Shown: positions 51,479-60,874 of the stretch, piece by piece
Layout: every line of letters begins with the position of its first letter
How positions within the stretch are numbered: the first letter of the stretch is position 1
Origin: Vibrio penaeicida
GTDB taxonomy: Bacteria; Pseudomonadota; Gammaproteobacteria; Enterobacterales; Vibrionaceae
Reading direction: 5' to 3'
NCBI RefSeq assembly: GCF_019977755.1
Contig: NZ_AP025144.1
Span: forward strand, 2,728,001 to 2,792,000
DNA: 64,000 nt
Position numbers and translations under genes: made by a program
Notes under the pieces: generated by a model
What the model was told of the DNA's origin: nothing
Databases searched by the model: none
The model's input: the letters and a program-made list of their open reading frames with translations, nothing else

Positions 51479-52488
51479 AGCCCCTCCTTCATCACGTACT
51501 CAATGCGTTTCAAAATCGTATCGGCACTTGGCACATACGCATCTTCAAGGCTGGGAGAAAAAGGTACTGGCGTATGAGGCGCGGTGACCATTTGCGCTGG
51601 CGCTTTCAGATACGAAAACCCCTGCTCACAGACTTTGGCGCACACATCGGCGGCAATGGAACACCTTTCGTTGGCTTCATCAATACACACAATACGCCCC
51701 GTAACTTCTGCACTTTCCAACACCGTATCCATATCGATGGGAGAAAGCGTTCTCAAGTCGATAACCTCGCACGAAATGCCCTTTTTCGCTGCTAGGCTCG
51801 CCGCTTCCATTGCTCGGTGGACGGTTAATCCGTAAGAAACCAGCGTAACGTCGTTCCCTTCTCGCAACACATTGGCTTCACCAAATGGGATGGCATAAGC
51901 CTCTTGCGGCACATCGTCTTCCATTTGATAAAGGCTTTTGTGTTCCAAAAAGATGACCGGATCGTTGTCGCGGATGGATTGCGCCAGCAACCCCTTAGCA
52001 TCGTAGGCATTTGAAGGGCACACCACCTTCACCCCCGGTAAGTTAGTAAACATCGGGGTCAACATTTGGCTGTGCTGTGCCGCAGCGCGAAAGCCAGCAC
52101 CACACATGGCGCGGATGACGACAGGCGTCTCCGCTCGGCCGCCAAACATATAACGAAACTTCGCCGCCTGATTGAGGATCTGGTCGTAACATACGCCAAT
52201 AAAGTCGATAAACATCAGCTCTGCAATCGGTCTTAACCCACAGGTTGCAGCCCCAATCGCCGCGCCTACGTAAGCGGATTCCGATAACGGAGTATCGATC
52301 ATCTGTTTAGGGTGTTTGGCGTAAAGCCCTTTGGTAACACCCAGCACGCCGCCCCAAGCGTCATCCTCGCCCGGTGCGCCCGTACCGCCGACGATGTCTT
52401 CCCCCATCATTACCACATTTTCATCTCGCGTCATTTCCAGATCGACCGCTTCGTTGATCGCGTCTTTAAAGGTTAATTGTCTGCTCAT
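51475..52488 (-). CDS. acoB: Acoin dehydrogenase E1 beta subunit
   Basis: 337 residues. MSRQLTFKDAINEAVDLEMTRDENVVMMGEDIVGG with TPLSESAYVGAAIGAATCGLRPIAELMF is the transketolase-like beta subunit pattern. It pairs with AcoA to form the thiamine-diphosphate E1 that cleaves acoin to acetaldehyde and an acetyl unit. AAGGAG precedes the start. Confidence 0.9.
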   Translation of the reverse strand: MSRQLTFKDAINEAVDLEMTRDENVVMMGEDIVGGTGAPGEDDAWGGVLGVTKGLYAKHPKQMIDTPLSESAYVGAAIGAATCGLRPIAELMFIDFIGVCYDQILNQAAKFRYMFGGRAETPVVIRAMCGAGFRAAAQHSQMLTPMFTNLPGVKVVCPSNAYDAKGLLAQSIRDNDPVIFLEHKSLYQMEDDVPQEAYAIPFGEANVLREGNDVTLVSYGLTVHRAMEAASLAAKKGISCEVIDLRTLSPIDMDTVLESAEVTGRIVCIDEANERCSIAADVCAKVCEQGFSYLKAPAQMVTAPHTPVPFSPSLEDAYVPSADTILKRIEYVMKEGL

Positions 52489-52508
52489 CTTTCACTCCTT
52501 GAATTCGA

Positions 52509-53492
52509 TTAGTAGCTCACGTAAACATCGCGATGCAGTGCTTCTGGTGACGGCTCTGGTGCGTCTTTCGCTTGCTGAACTGCATCGTCAATCAGCGCCA
52601 ATACCTCGCCATCAATGGCAGAAAAATCCCCTTCTTCTGCTAAGCCTGCTTTTAGCACCTGCGCTTTAAATTTCTTGATGCAATCATGATTTTCTCGCAG
52701 GTCTTCAACCTCGCCTTTCGCGCGATAGGTCTGCGCGTCCCCTTCAAAGTGCCCGTAAAAACGCACCGTTTTGCATTCCATCAAAGACGGACCATCACCA
52801 TTTCTGGCTTTCTGAACAATTTCGCCTGCCGCTTCATATACAGCAAAAAAATCAGTGCCATCTACGGTAATGCCCGGTAAACCAAACCCTGTTGCTCGGT
52901 CGATGTAAGACTTGGACGCAACCGCCCAATCCACAGCAGTTGATTCGGCGTACCCATTATTCTCAATCACAAAAATTACGGGTAATTCCCACACCGCCGC
53001 CAGATTTAAGCTTTCTAAAAACATGCCTTGGTTAGACGCACCATCACCAGTAAAACTGATGCCCACACCGTCGTGCCCCAAATGTTTCGCCGCAAAGCCA
53101 GCACCACACACTAAAGGCGAACCTGCCCCCAAGATGCCATTAGCCCCCATCATGCCTTTCGATAGATCAGCAATGTGCATGGAACCGCCCTTGCCTTTAC
53201 ACGCTCCGGTTTCTTTTCCATAGATCTCCGCCATCATGGCGTGCACATCCACCCCTTTGGCAATACAGTGCCCGTGACCACGGTGGGTAGACGCAATCCG
53301 GTCTTTGTCGTGAAGATGCATCATGATCCCCACCGCGACCGACTCTTCCCCCGCGTACAAATGCACAAATCCGGGGATATCACCCCGTGAAAAGTCCACG
53401 TGTAGGCGTTCCTCAAACTCACGAATGGTTTTCATCATTCGATAAGCGTCGAGCAATTTCTCTTTGCTCAGTGATTCGCTGATACTAGGCAT
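52509..53492 (-). CDS. acoA: Acoin dehydrogenase E1 alpha subunit
   Basis: 327 residues from the ATG at 53492. The thiamine-diphosphate motif GDGASNQG...ENNGYAESTAVDWAVASKSY is present, and RGHGHCIAKGVD lies in the N-terminal third. Length and order (X-A-B-C) are typical for Aco clusters. The start overlaps the acoX stop; AAGGAG lies within the acoX end. Confidence 0.9.
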   Translation of the reverse strand: MPSISESLSKEKLLDAYRMMKTIREFEERLHVDFSRGDIPGFVHLYAGEESVAVGIMMHLHDKDRIASTHRGHGHCIAKGVDVHAMMAEIYGKETGACKGKGGSMHIADLSKGMMGANGILGAGSPLVCGAGFAAKHLGHDGVGISFTGDGASNQGMFLESLNLAAVWELPVIFVIENNGYAESTAVDWAVASKSYIDRATGFGLPGITVDGTDFFAVYEAAGEIVQKARNGDGPSLMECKTVRFYGHFEGDAQTYRAKGEVEDLRENHDCIKKFKAQVLKAGLAEEGDFSAIDGEVLALIDDAVQQAKDAPEPSPEALHRDVYVSY

Positions 53493-54636
53493 CACATTCT
53501 CCTTGTTGATTACATAAAAGCATCCTTGCAGCGCATGCGTTCATGCAGGCTTCTACATTGATGGTAAAAAAAGCATTGGGAATCAGCTCGAGGGTCACAT
53601 CATCTAGCGCCTCTACGATGTGTTCTCGCTCGCCATCCAGCGCAATCGCAGCGCTGCCATAACGAAGACCGACAGGCTGATTCGGGTTAAGGGTTGAAAG
53701 GGTTTGAATCGCAACAGGCAAAAACGCTCCGGGTATCAGAGGCACCATTAGGCGAGAAGTGTTCGTCAGACTAGAAACGTCCGCGTCGCTCGAAAGCTCG
53801 ACAAACCGCCCACACGGATCCGTACGTTCAACGGGGGCACTCAAGCCAATGATTGAAGAAAGCCCAACTTGCATGGCAGACGCAAAGGTCACGTATACCG
53901 CGCGTAGCGTATCCGGTTGCCAAACGGCTTTGCTGCCGACAAACCTATCGGACGTTATCGCCGCATCCACTAACGCAATGTCTTCTATTAGTGCAGTTTT
54001 GCCTTCTGCGCCGGAGTCGGCTTTCTCTTGAATGCGAAGCTGTAACAACTTATTGGGCGAAAGCGCTGTCTCTTTCGAGATTTGGCCACTGGCGTACAGC
54101 GCTGTGGCTAAGCCAATCAAGCTCGGCTCTATGGTTTCGGGAAAGGCGTTATTGGTGCCCGTGGAATAGCCTGTAATGGGTGTGTTTCTCGCATGTTTAA
54201 CCACCAGCCGATGCGTACCATCGCCTCCCAACACCACTATTGCGCTAACTTTGTACTCTTCGCACTCACGTGCCGCGCTAATGGTGTCTTGATCGGTTCC
54301 GGTTATCGGGGTGGGGAGAAGTTTCAGCTCAGGAAAACCTTGTCGCTCGCCCACTTTTTTAGGCGCAGCCTGTTTGGAACTGGCTTGTTTAGATATGGCT
54401 GATTTAGCTAAAGCTGCTTGCCCGCGATTCACCTCTCGCTGCACCATGTCCGATAATCCGGTCTTATCAGGCATCATCCACACCTGATGCACGCCGCCCG
54501 CTTTCAAACCGGACAGTATTTTCAATACGATACTCACGCGATCGTTCAGCGTTAGGCTTCCAGAAGCCGCGACCACACGTCTTATGTCTCTTGCGGAGAC
54601 GGGATTGGCAATCATGCCGACAACACCTTGATTCAC
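53485..54636 (-). CDS. acoX: AcoX, ATP-NAD kinase-like protein of the acoin operon
   Basis: 383 residues from the GTG at 54636 (AAGGAG seven bases upstream). The frame is open 13 codons further, but that would run into the sigma-54 promoter. GVVGMIANPVSARDIRRVVAA at the start and VLGGDGTHRLV (GGDGT motif) place it in the NAD kinase-like family found as first gene of aco operons. Its role in acoin catabolism is not established. Confidence 0.85.
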   Translation of the reverse strand: MNQGVVGMIANPVSARDIRRVVAASGSLTLNDRVSIVLKILSGLKAGGVHQVWMMPDKTGLSDMVQREVNRGQAALAKSAISKQASSKQAAPKKVGERQGFPELKLLPTPITGTDQDTISAARECEEYKVSAIVVLGGDGTHRLVVKHARNTPITGYSTGTNNAFPETIEPSLIGLATALYASGQISKETALSPNKLLQLRIQEKADSGAEGKTALIEDIALVDAAITSDRFVGSKAVWQPDTLRAVYVTFASAMQVGLSSIIGLSAPVERTDPCGRFVELSSDADVSSLTNTSRLMVPLIPGAFLPVAIQTLSTLNPNQPVGLRYGSAAIALDGEREHIVEALDDVTLELIPNAFFTINVEACMNACAARMLLCNQQGECDA

Positions 54637-54666
54637 AACATCTCTCCTTGATAGCTCCTTTACTAG

Positions 54667-54683
54667 AGCAAGCAAGATGCCGA
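54667..54683 (-). promoter_or_regulatory. Sigma-54 promoter of acoXABC
   Basis: On the minus strand TCGGCATCTTGCTTGCT matches TGGCACG-N4-TTGCW, with GG and GC dinucleotides exactly ten bases apart. It lies 31-47 bp upstream of the chosen acoX start. Confidence 0.7.
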
Positions 54684-54765
54684 CTTTGAAATAAATCTAT
54701 CCAATTGATTTTTATTGAGAATCTTAAAAGCCATTAAGGGAATTCGTAGCACCGCGACAGGATGC

Positions 54766-54781
54766 TGCAACAGGTGTTGCA
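54766..54781. promoter_or_regulatory. Candidate AcoR binding site
   Basis: TGCAACAGGTGTTGCA: 7-bp arms around two bases, about 85-100 bp upstream of the sigma-54 promoter, the usual enhancer distance. No proof that AcoR binds here. Confidence 0.45.
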
Positions 54782-54925
54782 CGAGAGCGTTTCAAGATTG
54801 AGAAACACACAAAACAGCCGATTTCAACGCCGTTCTTAGATGCAAATTAGTGGGGTGAATGCTAGATCTGTATTAATGTACTCAAGCCCTAAGGTGACTG
54901 GGGTATGCATCGAAAGGAATCGATC

Positions 54926-56851
54926 ATGAGAAGTTCAGAAGTGAATGCCATTCGCAGTAACACCTTTATCCGCTCTCACATAAAAGAGGTGGAACATGCC
55001 GTAAGCGGTAACGAGGTGGAGCGCGACCCTATTATCCTCAATTCGTGGAAACGCTGCGTCGAGACTCACCAGTTAGCGCCAGCCAGCTTAAAAGAAGCCT
55101 ACATACTGCCCAGCTACGAACTGAAACTTCATCAGGAACGAACCGATCGACTCATTCACACCGCGCGCCATGCCCTAGAAATGCTGTACAAACAGATATC
55201 AGGCCAAAATTATGTGCTGCTGCTGACGGATCACGAAGGCGTCACCGTCGATTACATTGGCAACACAACTCAACAAAACGAGCTGAAATCCGCAGGATTG
55301 TATTTGGGGTCGTCTTGGTCGGAAGAACGGGCAGGCACCTGTGGCGTAGGATCGTGTATTTATACTGGTCAACCTATTACGGTTCATCAAACCGATCACT
55401 TCGATGCCACGCACGGGCAACTTACCTGCAGCGCTTCTCCCATTTATGGTGTAGATGGGCACCTCGCTGCGGTGTTGGACATTTCAGCCTTGCACTCGCC
55501 AGAACCCAAAAGCAGCCAATTGTTGTCGTTACAATTGATTCGCAACGTTACCAAGCGCATCGAGATGACCACCCTACTCTCCAGCTTTCGCCATCAATGG
55601 GTGCTGAAACTGAGTAAAACCCCCGAGTTTTTAGAACTCGACCCCGATTGCGCCCTCGCGGTGAATGACGACGGACAAATCGTAGGGTTAACCCATTCGG
55701 CTTACGGCATATTAATGAAAGGGCATTCCGCCACAGCCAATCCGTTAAACGCCCATCAACTTGGCGGCGTACCATTAGATAGCCTACTGGATTTAGACAT
55801 CAACGACCTGCCGAAATACTCAAGGCGCTACTGCCCCAATCCGGTTGCCGTGACCACCCAATCCGGTGACTTGCTCTACATTCAGGCAATTGAACCCGTT
55901 CCGGTCACACCCAAATCCGTTCCGACAGAACGCCCCATCGCTAAGCCGCTTGAAAGGCTGTTCTTTCGCGACCCGATCATGAAATCGATGGCAGAAAAGG
56001 CTTCAACCCTTGCCAATTCTTCTATCTCCATATTGATCTCGGGCGAAACGGGTGCAGGCAAAGAGTACCTCGCCAAAGCGATTCACGATGCATCAAGAGG
56101 AAAACGCCCTTTTGTGGCGATCAACTGCGCCGCAATTCCAGAAAGCCTGATTGAAAGCGAGCTGTTCGGCTACACCGCGGGCTCATTTACGGGCGCAGAC
56201 AGAAAGGGCAAAAAAGGGTTAATCGAACGCGCCAATGGAGGCACGCTGTTTCTGGATGAAATTGGCGACATGCCCCTCGCCTTACAAGCCCGATTGCTGC
56301 GCGTGATTGCCGAGAAAGAGGTGACCCCTGTGGGCGGGCACACCCCTGTTCCCGTTACCTTTCGGGTACTGGCGGCATCGCACCAAAACCTTGAAGACTT
56401 GGTGAAGCAAGGGCGATTCCGAGAAGATTTGTACTACCGTATTTCCGGTGCCAAATTAGAGATGCCGCCCCTGCGGGTAAGAAAGGACATTAAATGGCTA
56501 TCGAGCAAGCTTCTATTGGAATACGCCGACCAGCCCGTTCCCATTAGCCAGGGCACCACTCAACTGCTGAACAAGCACCACTGGCCGGGTAACATTCGCG
56601 AGCTGAGCAATGTATTGCAGTTTGCGCTGGCGTTTAGCCAAGGGGAGAAGATTCACCCCGAACACCTGCCCGATTCGTTCTCGAAATACCAACAGGACGC
56701 ACCCACCTTGCCCGTGGATACCCAGCTTGAAACCCTGCTGAATAACCTGAACTGGAACATTACCGCAACGGCCAACTACTTGGGGGTTAACCGAAGCACA
56801 GTACACAGACGAATGAAGCGCTGTGGATTGATCCCACCCAACCGGCGATAA
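54926..56851 (+). CDS. acoR: Sigma-54-dependent activator AcoR
   Basis: 641 residues from the ATG at 54926 (AAAGGA upstream). An N-terminal GAF-type sensor region (about 70-200), a central AAA+ domain with Walker A GETGAGKE, ELFGYTAGSFTGA (GSFTGA variant of the sigma-54 contact loop) and GGTLFLDEIGDMP, and a C-terminal Fis-type helix-turn-helix (NITATANYLGVNRSTVHRRMKR). It activates the divergent acoXABC operon, presumably in response to acoin or acetaldehyde. Confidence 0.9.
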   Translation: MRSSEVNAIRSNTFIRSHIKEVEHAVSGNEVERDPIILNSWKRCVETHQLAPASLKEAYILPSYELKLHQERTDRLIHTARHALEMLYKQISGQNYVLLLTDHEGVTVDYIGNTTQQNELKSAGLYLGSSWSEERAGTCGVGSCIYTGQPITVHQTDHFDATHGQLTCSASPIYGVDGHLAAVLDISALHSPEPKSSQLLSLQLIRNVTKRIEMTTLLSSFRHQWVLKLSKTPEFLELDPDCALAVNDDGQIVGLTHSAYGILMKGHSATANPLNAHQLGGVPLDSLLDLDINDLPKYSRRYCPNPVAVTTQSGDLLYIQAIEPVPVTPKSVPTERPIAKPLERLFFRDPIMKSMAEKASTLANSSISILISGETGAGKEYLAKAIHDASRGKRPFVAINCAAIPESLIESELFGYTAGSFTGADRKGKKGLIERANGGTLFLDEIGDMPLALQARLLRVIAEKEVTPVGGHTPVPVTFRVLAASHQNLEDLVKQGRFREDLYYRISGAKLEMPPLRVRKDIKWLSSKLLLEYADQPVPISQGTTQLLNKHHWPGNIRELSNVLQFALAFSQGEKIHPEHLPDSFSKYQQDAPTLPVDTQLETLLNNLNWNITATANYLGVNRSTVHRRMKRCGLIPPNRR

Positions 56852-56979
56852 AACCCACAAACTGATCACCGCACAACCAGCCAAACTTCTTTTTTGATGG
56901 TTTTGACGTTTTTTCAATCAAACAAACCACTTAGGGGTTTACAAGATTTCTAACCCTATATATTATGCGCCTCAACAAC

Positions 56980-57070
56980 GGAGAGATGGCTGAGTGGTTG
57001 AAAGCACCGGTCTTGAAAACCGGCATACGTTAATAGCGTATCTAGGGTTCAAATCCCTATCTCTCCGCCA
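56980..57070 (+). tRNA. tRNA-Ser(TGA)
   Basis: 91 nt with encoded CCA. Acceptor GGAGAGA/TCTCTCC, anticodon stem CCGGT/ACCGG, loop CTTGAAA giving TGA, long variable arm CATACGTTAATAGCGTATC typical of class II serine tRNAs, T arm TAGGG-TTCAAAT-CCCTA. Confidence 0.96.
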
Positions 57071-57078
57071 CATTCTAA

Positions 57079-57108
57079 AAAGCCGCTGATTTTTTCAGCG
57101 GCTTTTTT
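57079..57108 (+). terminator. Terminator after tRNA-Ser
   Basis: AAAGCCGCTGA and TCAGCGGCTTT form a strong hairpin followed by TTT. Confidence 0.8.
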
Positions 57109-57373
57109 CGTTTTTGGAATTCTTGAGTTGTGGTTTTGTTATATCATTTTTGCCCCAAACCTTCTCAGGACTTGTGAACAGAACTCCTCACCAATAAATC
57201 AATAGACCAAGTTAATCTAATCCGTACTTTGATCTCTTATGCGGAATTTTCCGTACCTCGCCCCACATAACTATATGCCGATTCACTTAACAGGTTGATA
57301 CAAGTTGAGTTTCATAATGAATTGTAGCAACACAGACGGAAAGCAAAGACGGAAAAAGCCCGTCTATAAAGCG

Positions 57374-58465
57374 TTATGTGCAAGTCTCTTTCACTTCCTC
57401 AGGGAAACATGTAATATGCAAATGAATAGATAACAGCGTAGGGTATAGCTTGGGGATTGATATTTGTACAGCTCATTCGGTTAGCTTGAATGAAGCTCAT
57501 GAGCTAAGGTTAGTCACAAGCGTAGAACGCAACCCTGTGATCTCAGATAAAGGCTCACTTACTGTTAAATGTGTTTATAGGCGAACAAAACATGGTGATT
57601 TTAAGAGAGACGGTAACCCTTTTATTTATGCTTTGAAGCGTAAGTCACCGTACTCAATAACAAACCGAGAACTTTTTCGCTTTCGCTCTAGTTTTAAAGA
57701 AATACTCTCTCAAATGAGTGATGGTCTAGATATAGATTTTGTTGTAGGGATGCCGTCCTCACATAATGTTGTGACTCATTTTGGCAATCGTGTAGCAAGG
57801 CAATTAGACGCAGTATATGTAGATGACTATTTTGTAAAACAAACTGTTGGTACTGTGCTGGCAAACTTTAACCTTGGCGCGGTTGAGGCTAGGCACAAGA
57901 ACATTGTAAAAAGAGTACTGTCTACATACAGGAAGCTTGATCCTTGTGAAGAGGTCTCATTAAAAAAAATTGAGAATAAAGTGCGACACTATTTCGAGCC
58001 TGTTGCTCCAAACACTAGCTATGCAGGACCGATTCTAAATGGTAATGTTCTGATTGTAGATGATTTGCTTTCAACTGGAACTACGTTGTTATCATCAGAA
58101 AAGTTACTTAGAGTTCAAGGTATTAATGTTCAAGGCTCATTTTGCTTACTTAGTGACCTGACAACTCGAAAGTAGTTGAAGAAACTTTTGATATAGCCTA
58201 CTATTACGTCAGACCAAGCATACGTCCCTTGGTCTTTAAATATGAGGCATACTTAGTATGTGGACCCGTGCAGCACTTGTTACAGTCAGTTCGTAGGGAA
58301 CAAATAGTAACATAAGAATGGCAGCGGCTTCTTCAACTTGCGGTTGTAAAATGCTCAATGGGGACCCTTTATGGGGTCCCCTTCCTATATTCGGCTTTTC
58401 CAAATTACTGCATTTGCACATAACTGTTTAAGAGTGATTCGCAATGCGTGGCATTTTCACTAGGT
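57374..58465 (+). mobile_element. Solitary integron-type gene cassette outside the prophage
   Basis: It begins after GCG at 57371-57373 with TTATGTGCAAG, the remains of a previous attC end (AAAAAGCCCGTCTATAAAGCGTTATGTG). It ends with the first half of an attC, GCACATAACTGTTTAAGAGTGATTCGCAATGCGTGGCATTTTCAC (58417-58460). Start and end cores are reverse complements (GTTATGTGCAA / TTGCACATAAC), as in one cassette. The second attC half is missing. Confidence 0.65.
57450..58175 (+). CDS. Phosphoribosyltransferase-like protein in the solitary cassette
   Basis: 241 residues from a TTG at 57450 with no clear ribosome-binding site; the start is uncertain. The PRPP-binding motif VLIVDDLLSTGTT (200-212) and an upstream DFVVGMPSSHNVVTHFG segment show a type I phosphoribosyltransferase fold. 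The extra N-terminal ~90 residues and lack of synthesis genes suggest an accessory function, as PRTase-like proteins occur in defence and toxin systems. No partner is evident. Confidence 0.65.
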   Translation: MGIDICTAHSVSLNEAHELRLVTSVERNPVISDKGSLTVKCVYRRTKHGDFKRDGNPFIYALKRKSPYSITNRELFRFRSSFKEILSQMSDGLDIDFVVGMPSSHNVVTHFGNRVARQLDAVYVDDYFVKQTVGTVLANFNLGAVEARHKNIVKRVLSTYRKLDPCEEVSLKKIENKVRHYFEPVAPNTSYAGPILNGNVLIVDDLLSTGTTLLSSEKLLRVQGINVQGSFCLLSDLTTRK

Positions 58466-58693
58466 GAAGGTATATGTCATGTTTTTTGGCACCTCAACCT
58501 TGTGTTACTTTTCCATACATGCACTAATCTGTTACACCCTAATTTAGTAATACGACTAACTCATTTTTGTCCAACTATTGGGGGTCAGTTCAAACTCAGC
58601 GGCTTTTTCACCATCCCCTCTAGGATTTCTCACCCATTTCAGGCACTTTATGGCTTATATCAATAATAACGTCTGCCCCAATAAGGAAATTCT
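58176..58693. other. Region between the cassette gene and the Nudix gene
   Basis: No convincing gene. A hairpin GGGGACC/GGTCCCC at about 58360-58381 probably ends the PRTase transcript. The half attC is at 58417-58460. The remainder is A+T-rich with no recognised signal apart from the AAGGAA site just before the Nudix gene. Confidence 0.45.
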
Positions 58694-59899
58694 TTGGACT
58701 TCGAGCTCGATAACTTCAATGGCATCATCCTTTCTGCCGAAACTGTTCCTAATAGCAATGCCGCGTTTGCCAGTGAGCTGCGCGAGGTGCTTAGCTATGC
58801 CACAGACAACCGCAAAAACCTGATTTGGTTAACCTTACCCATTGAGCAATCCCACCTTATTGGCGAAGCGACAGCGCAGGGCTTTACCTTTCACAACTGT
58901 GAAGAACGCGCCATAACCCTGATTCACAAACCTAAGCCTGATACTTTTGTGCCGTTTATTCCTACTCACACCGTGGGCGCTGGAGCGCTGATTCAAAACG
59001 ACCAGAAAGAGATTTTGCTGATCAAAGAACACGGCATGAAGGGTTATAAACTGCCCGGTGGGCATGTGGAACTTGGGGAACCCATCGGTGAATCGGTGGT
59101 GCGAGAAGTATGGGAAGAAACAGGGGTTACAGCAGAATTTGAGTCCATTTTGGGTATCACCACCAAGCACCCGTTTCAGTTTGGTAAGTCGAATATGTAC
59201 ATCGTCTGCAAACTGACGGCGACGGAAGAAACCATCAACATTCAGGATGTCGATGAAATAGCCGAAGCGAAATGGGTTTCGGTGAACGAGTTTTTGCAAG
59301 ACGAAATCAACTACCCGTTTAATCGCCAAATGGTCGGCGCACTCCTCAATCAAGATGGGCTGGCATTGGTGGAATTGGCAGGCAATACTGGCAGGCACAA
59401 AAAACAAGAGACTTTCTTTGCTCAAACTAGCAGTGCGGCTCATTCACCACTCACGTTGAATTCCGAGCCAGCCTTGAACCTGATGCCTGTTTTGCAACAA
59501 CTGTTTATCCGTGAAGGCCAAAGTGAGCTGGTTGAGCAGTCCGAAATCAGTGCCGATGCCCTGAACAGCGAGCCATTCCAAAACTGGCTTGAATCCAAGC
59601 GTGGTTTCACGAACCAAGATGTGGCGAATACCCGCTGGATAAAAACCTGCACGGGCGGTTACATTACCGAGGTGATGTTCCATGAAAACGGCACATTAGA
59701 CGAGTTTCGATTGTTCGACCGTTTCCAAACCCAAGGCACATGGCGGCTGGAATATGGGTTATTGGAAGTCAGCATTACCAAGGGCGATAACACCTATCAG
59801 TTCACCATTGTCGGTAATCAGGATCACAATGTTCACTCTGCGGTTGAGCACAAAAACGGTGAGCTGCATTCCTACTTGAAGTTTGCTCAGGTGAAATAA
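58694..59899 (+). CDS. Nudix hydrolase with C-terminal extension
   Basis: 401 residues from a TTG (AAGGAA five bases upstream). The first 90 residues resemble an acyltransferase-like fold (HNCEERAITLIHKP). Residues 93-225 form a Nudix domain with the complete box GGHVELGEPIGESVVREVWEETGV (122-144, GX5EX7REUXEEXGU). The final 150 residues are beta-rich and unassigned. It hydrolyses some nucleoside diphosphate derivative; the substrate cannot be deduced. An unusually long, three-part protein for the family. Confidence 0.75.
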   Translation: MDFELDNFNGIILSAETVPNSNAAFASELREVLSYATDNRKNLIWLTLPIEQSHLIGEATAQGFTFHNCEERAITLIHKPKPDTFVPFIPTHTVGAGALIQNDQKEILLIKEHGMKGYKLPGGHVELGEPIGESVVREVWEETGVTAEFESILGITTKHPFQFGKSNMYIVCKLTATEETINIQDVDEIAEAKWVSVNEFLQDEINYPFNRQMVGALLNQDGLALVELAGNTGRHKKQETFFAQTSSAAHSPLTLNSEPALNLMPVLQQLFIREGQSELVEQSEISADALNSEPFQNWLESKRGFTNQDVANTRWIKTCTGGYITEVMFHENGTLDEFRLFDRFQTQGTWRLEYGLLEVSITKGDNTYQFTIVGNQDHNVHSAVEHKNGELHSYLKFAQVK

Positions 59900-59921
59900 G
59901 GCGAGGCGAAATAGCGGGCGC

Positions 59922-60764
59922 TTACTCGGCAAATAGCGGGTCTTCATCTAATACGCGCTTTTTGTATTGATTGGGGGTAATGCCAAACATGCCTTTGAAG
60001 GTTTTGATGTAGGAAGAGTCGTTCTCATACCCGATTTGGCTCGCTACTGCTTGGATAGGCAGATCGCTGTCGAGCAGCGCAAGGGAGTGCACCATTCGGA
60101 TGAGCTGACGCCATAAGGCAAACGACATACTGAATTCGCTGGCGAATAAGCGAGATAAGGTTCTTTCCGACGCGCCAACTTCTTCCCCCCACTCTGCCAG
60201 TGTCTGGTTTTGTGCTGGCGCTTCGCTTAAGCGTTCAAATATGGTTTTAAGCCGTCTGTCCCTTGGCAGCATCGTTTTAAACTGAAAGGGCTCTCCTAGG
60301 GCAAATTGGTCGTTTAATACCGCAATCAAATTGCGCAGTATGCCGTCCGATTCTGGTTTCTCACAAAAACGCTCTATCTCAAGCAGCAAGTGGCGCAAGA
60401 ACGGAGAAAGCGACACCGCCTGAACCTCGGTTGGGCATCTTATATCTGACTCGGAATGCTCTGGGTTTAGCTGCGCAGGGTTGAGGTAAATACCAATGAA
60501 CCGGGTGTCGCTGAGCGCTACCGATTCGTGCTCAACCCCTGCTGGCACAAACAAAATTGAGGTATGAGGAACCAGAAATCGGGCGTGTTTGGTTTGGGTT
60601 TGCAGTAAGCCTTTTAGCGGAAAAATTACCTGATGCCAGTCGTGCCCATGCCACGAATCCACGTAACCTTTTTCCATCGAGATGCGTTTGAACAGTGCCA
60701 CGCTGTGCTGCCGAACCTTTATGACTTGGTTAATGGAAACGTCTTGTCGGGTTGGCGTCATCAT
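59922..60764 (-). CDS. AraC-family transcriptional regulator
   Basis: 280 residues from the ATG at 60764 (AAGGAT ten bases upstream); a longer frame continues into the insertion sequence and is ignored. N-terminal cupin-like sensor (WHGHDWHQVIFPLKGLLQ) and C-terminal AraC domain with two helix-turn-helices (EEVGASERTLSRLFASEF and VASQIGYENDSSYIKTFKGMFGITPNQYKK). The IS3 element lies 36 bp upstream of its start, separating it from the divergent amidotransferase gene. Confidence 0.88.
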   Translation of the reverse strand: MMTPTRQDVSINQVIKVRQHSVALFKRISMEKGYVDSWHGHDWHQVIFPLKGLLQTQTKHARFLVPHTSILFVPAGVEHESVALSDTRFIGIYLNPAQLNPEHSESDIRCPTEVQAVSLSPFLRHLLLEIERFCEKPESDGILRNLIAVLNDQFALGEPFQFKTMLPRDRRLKTIFERLSEAPAQNQTLAEWGEEVGASERTLSRLFASEFSMSFALWRQLIRMVHSLALLDSDLPIQAVASQIGYENDSSYIKTFKGMFGITPNQYKKRVLDEDPLFAE

Positions 60765-60874
60765 GTGTCTGGCTATCCTTATCGGGTTTGGTCTTCCACT
60801 GTAATCATCCCCTAAACTAGGGACATTTAGAATTAGAGTTCTTCGGTTTAAACTAAACCAAATGGAGAACACTG

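Noticed and set aside
54637..54675. Upstream TTG start for acoX giving 396 residues
   Set aside because: It would place the start within the sigma-54 promoter; the GTG at 54636 has a good ribosome-binding site and the family-like N-terminus.
57121..58693. Retron with PRTase effector
   Set aside because: No reverse transcriptase gene or msr/msd-like structure is visible; only the PRTase-like gene and cassette ends are present.
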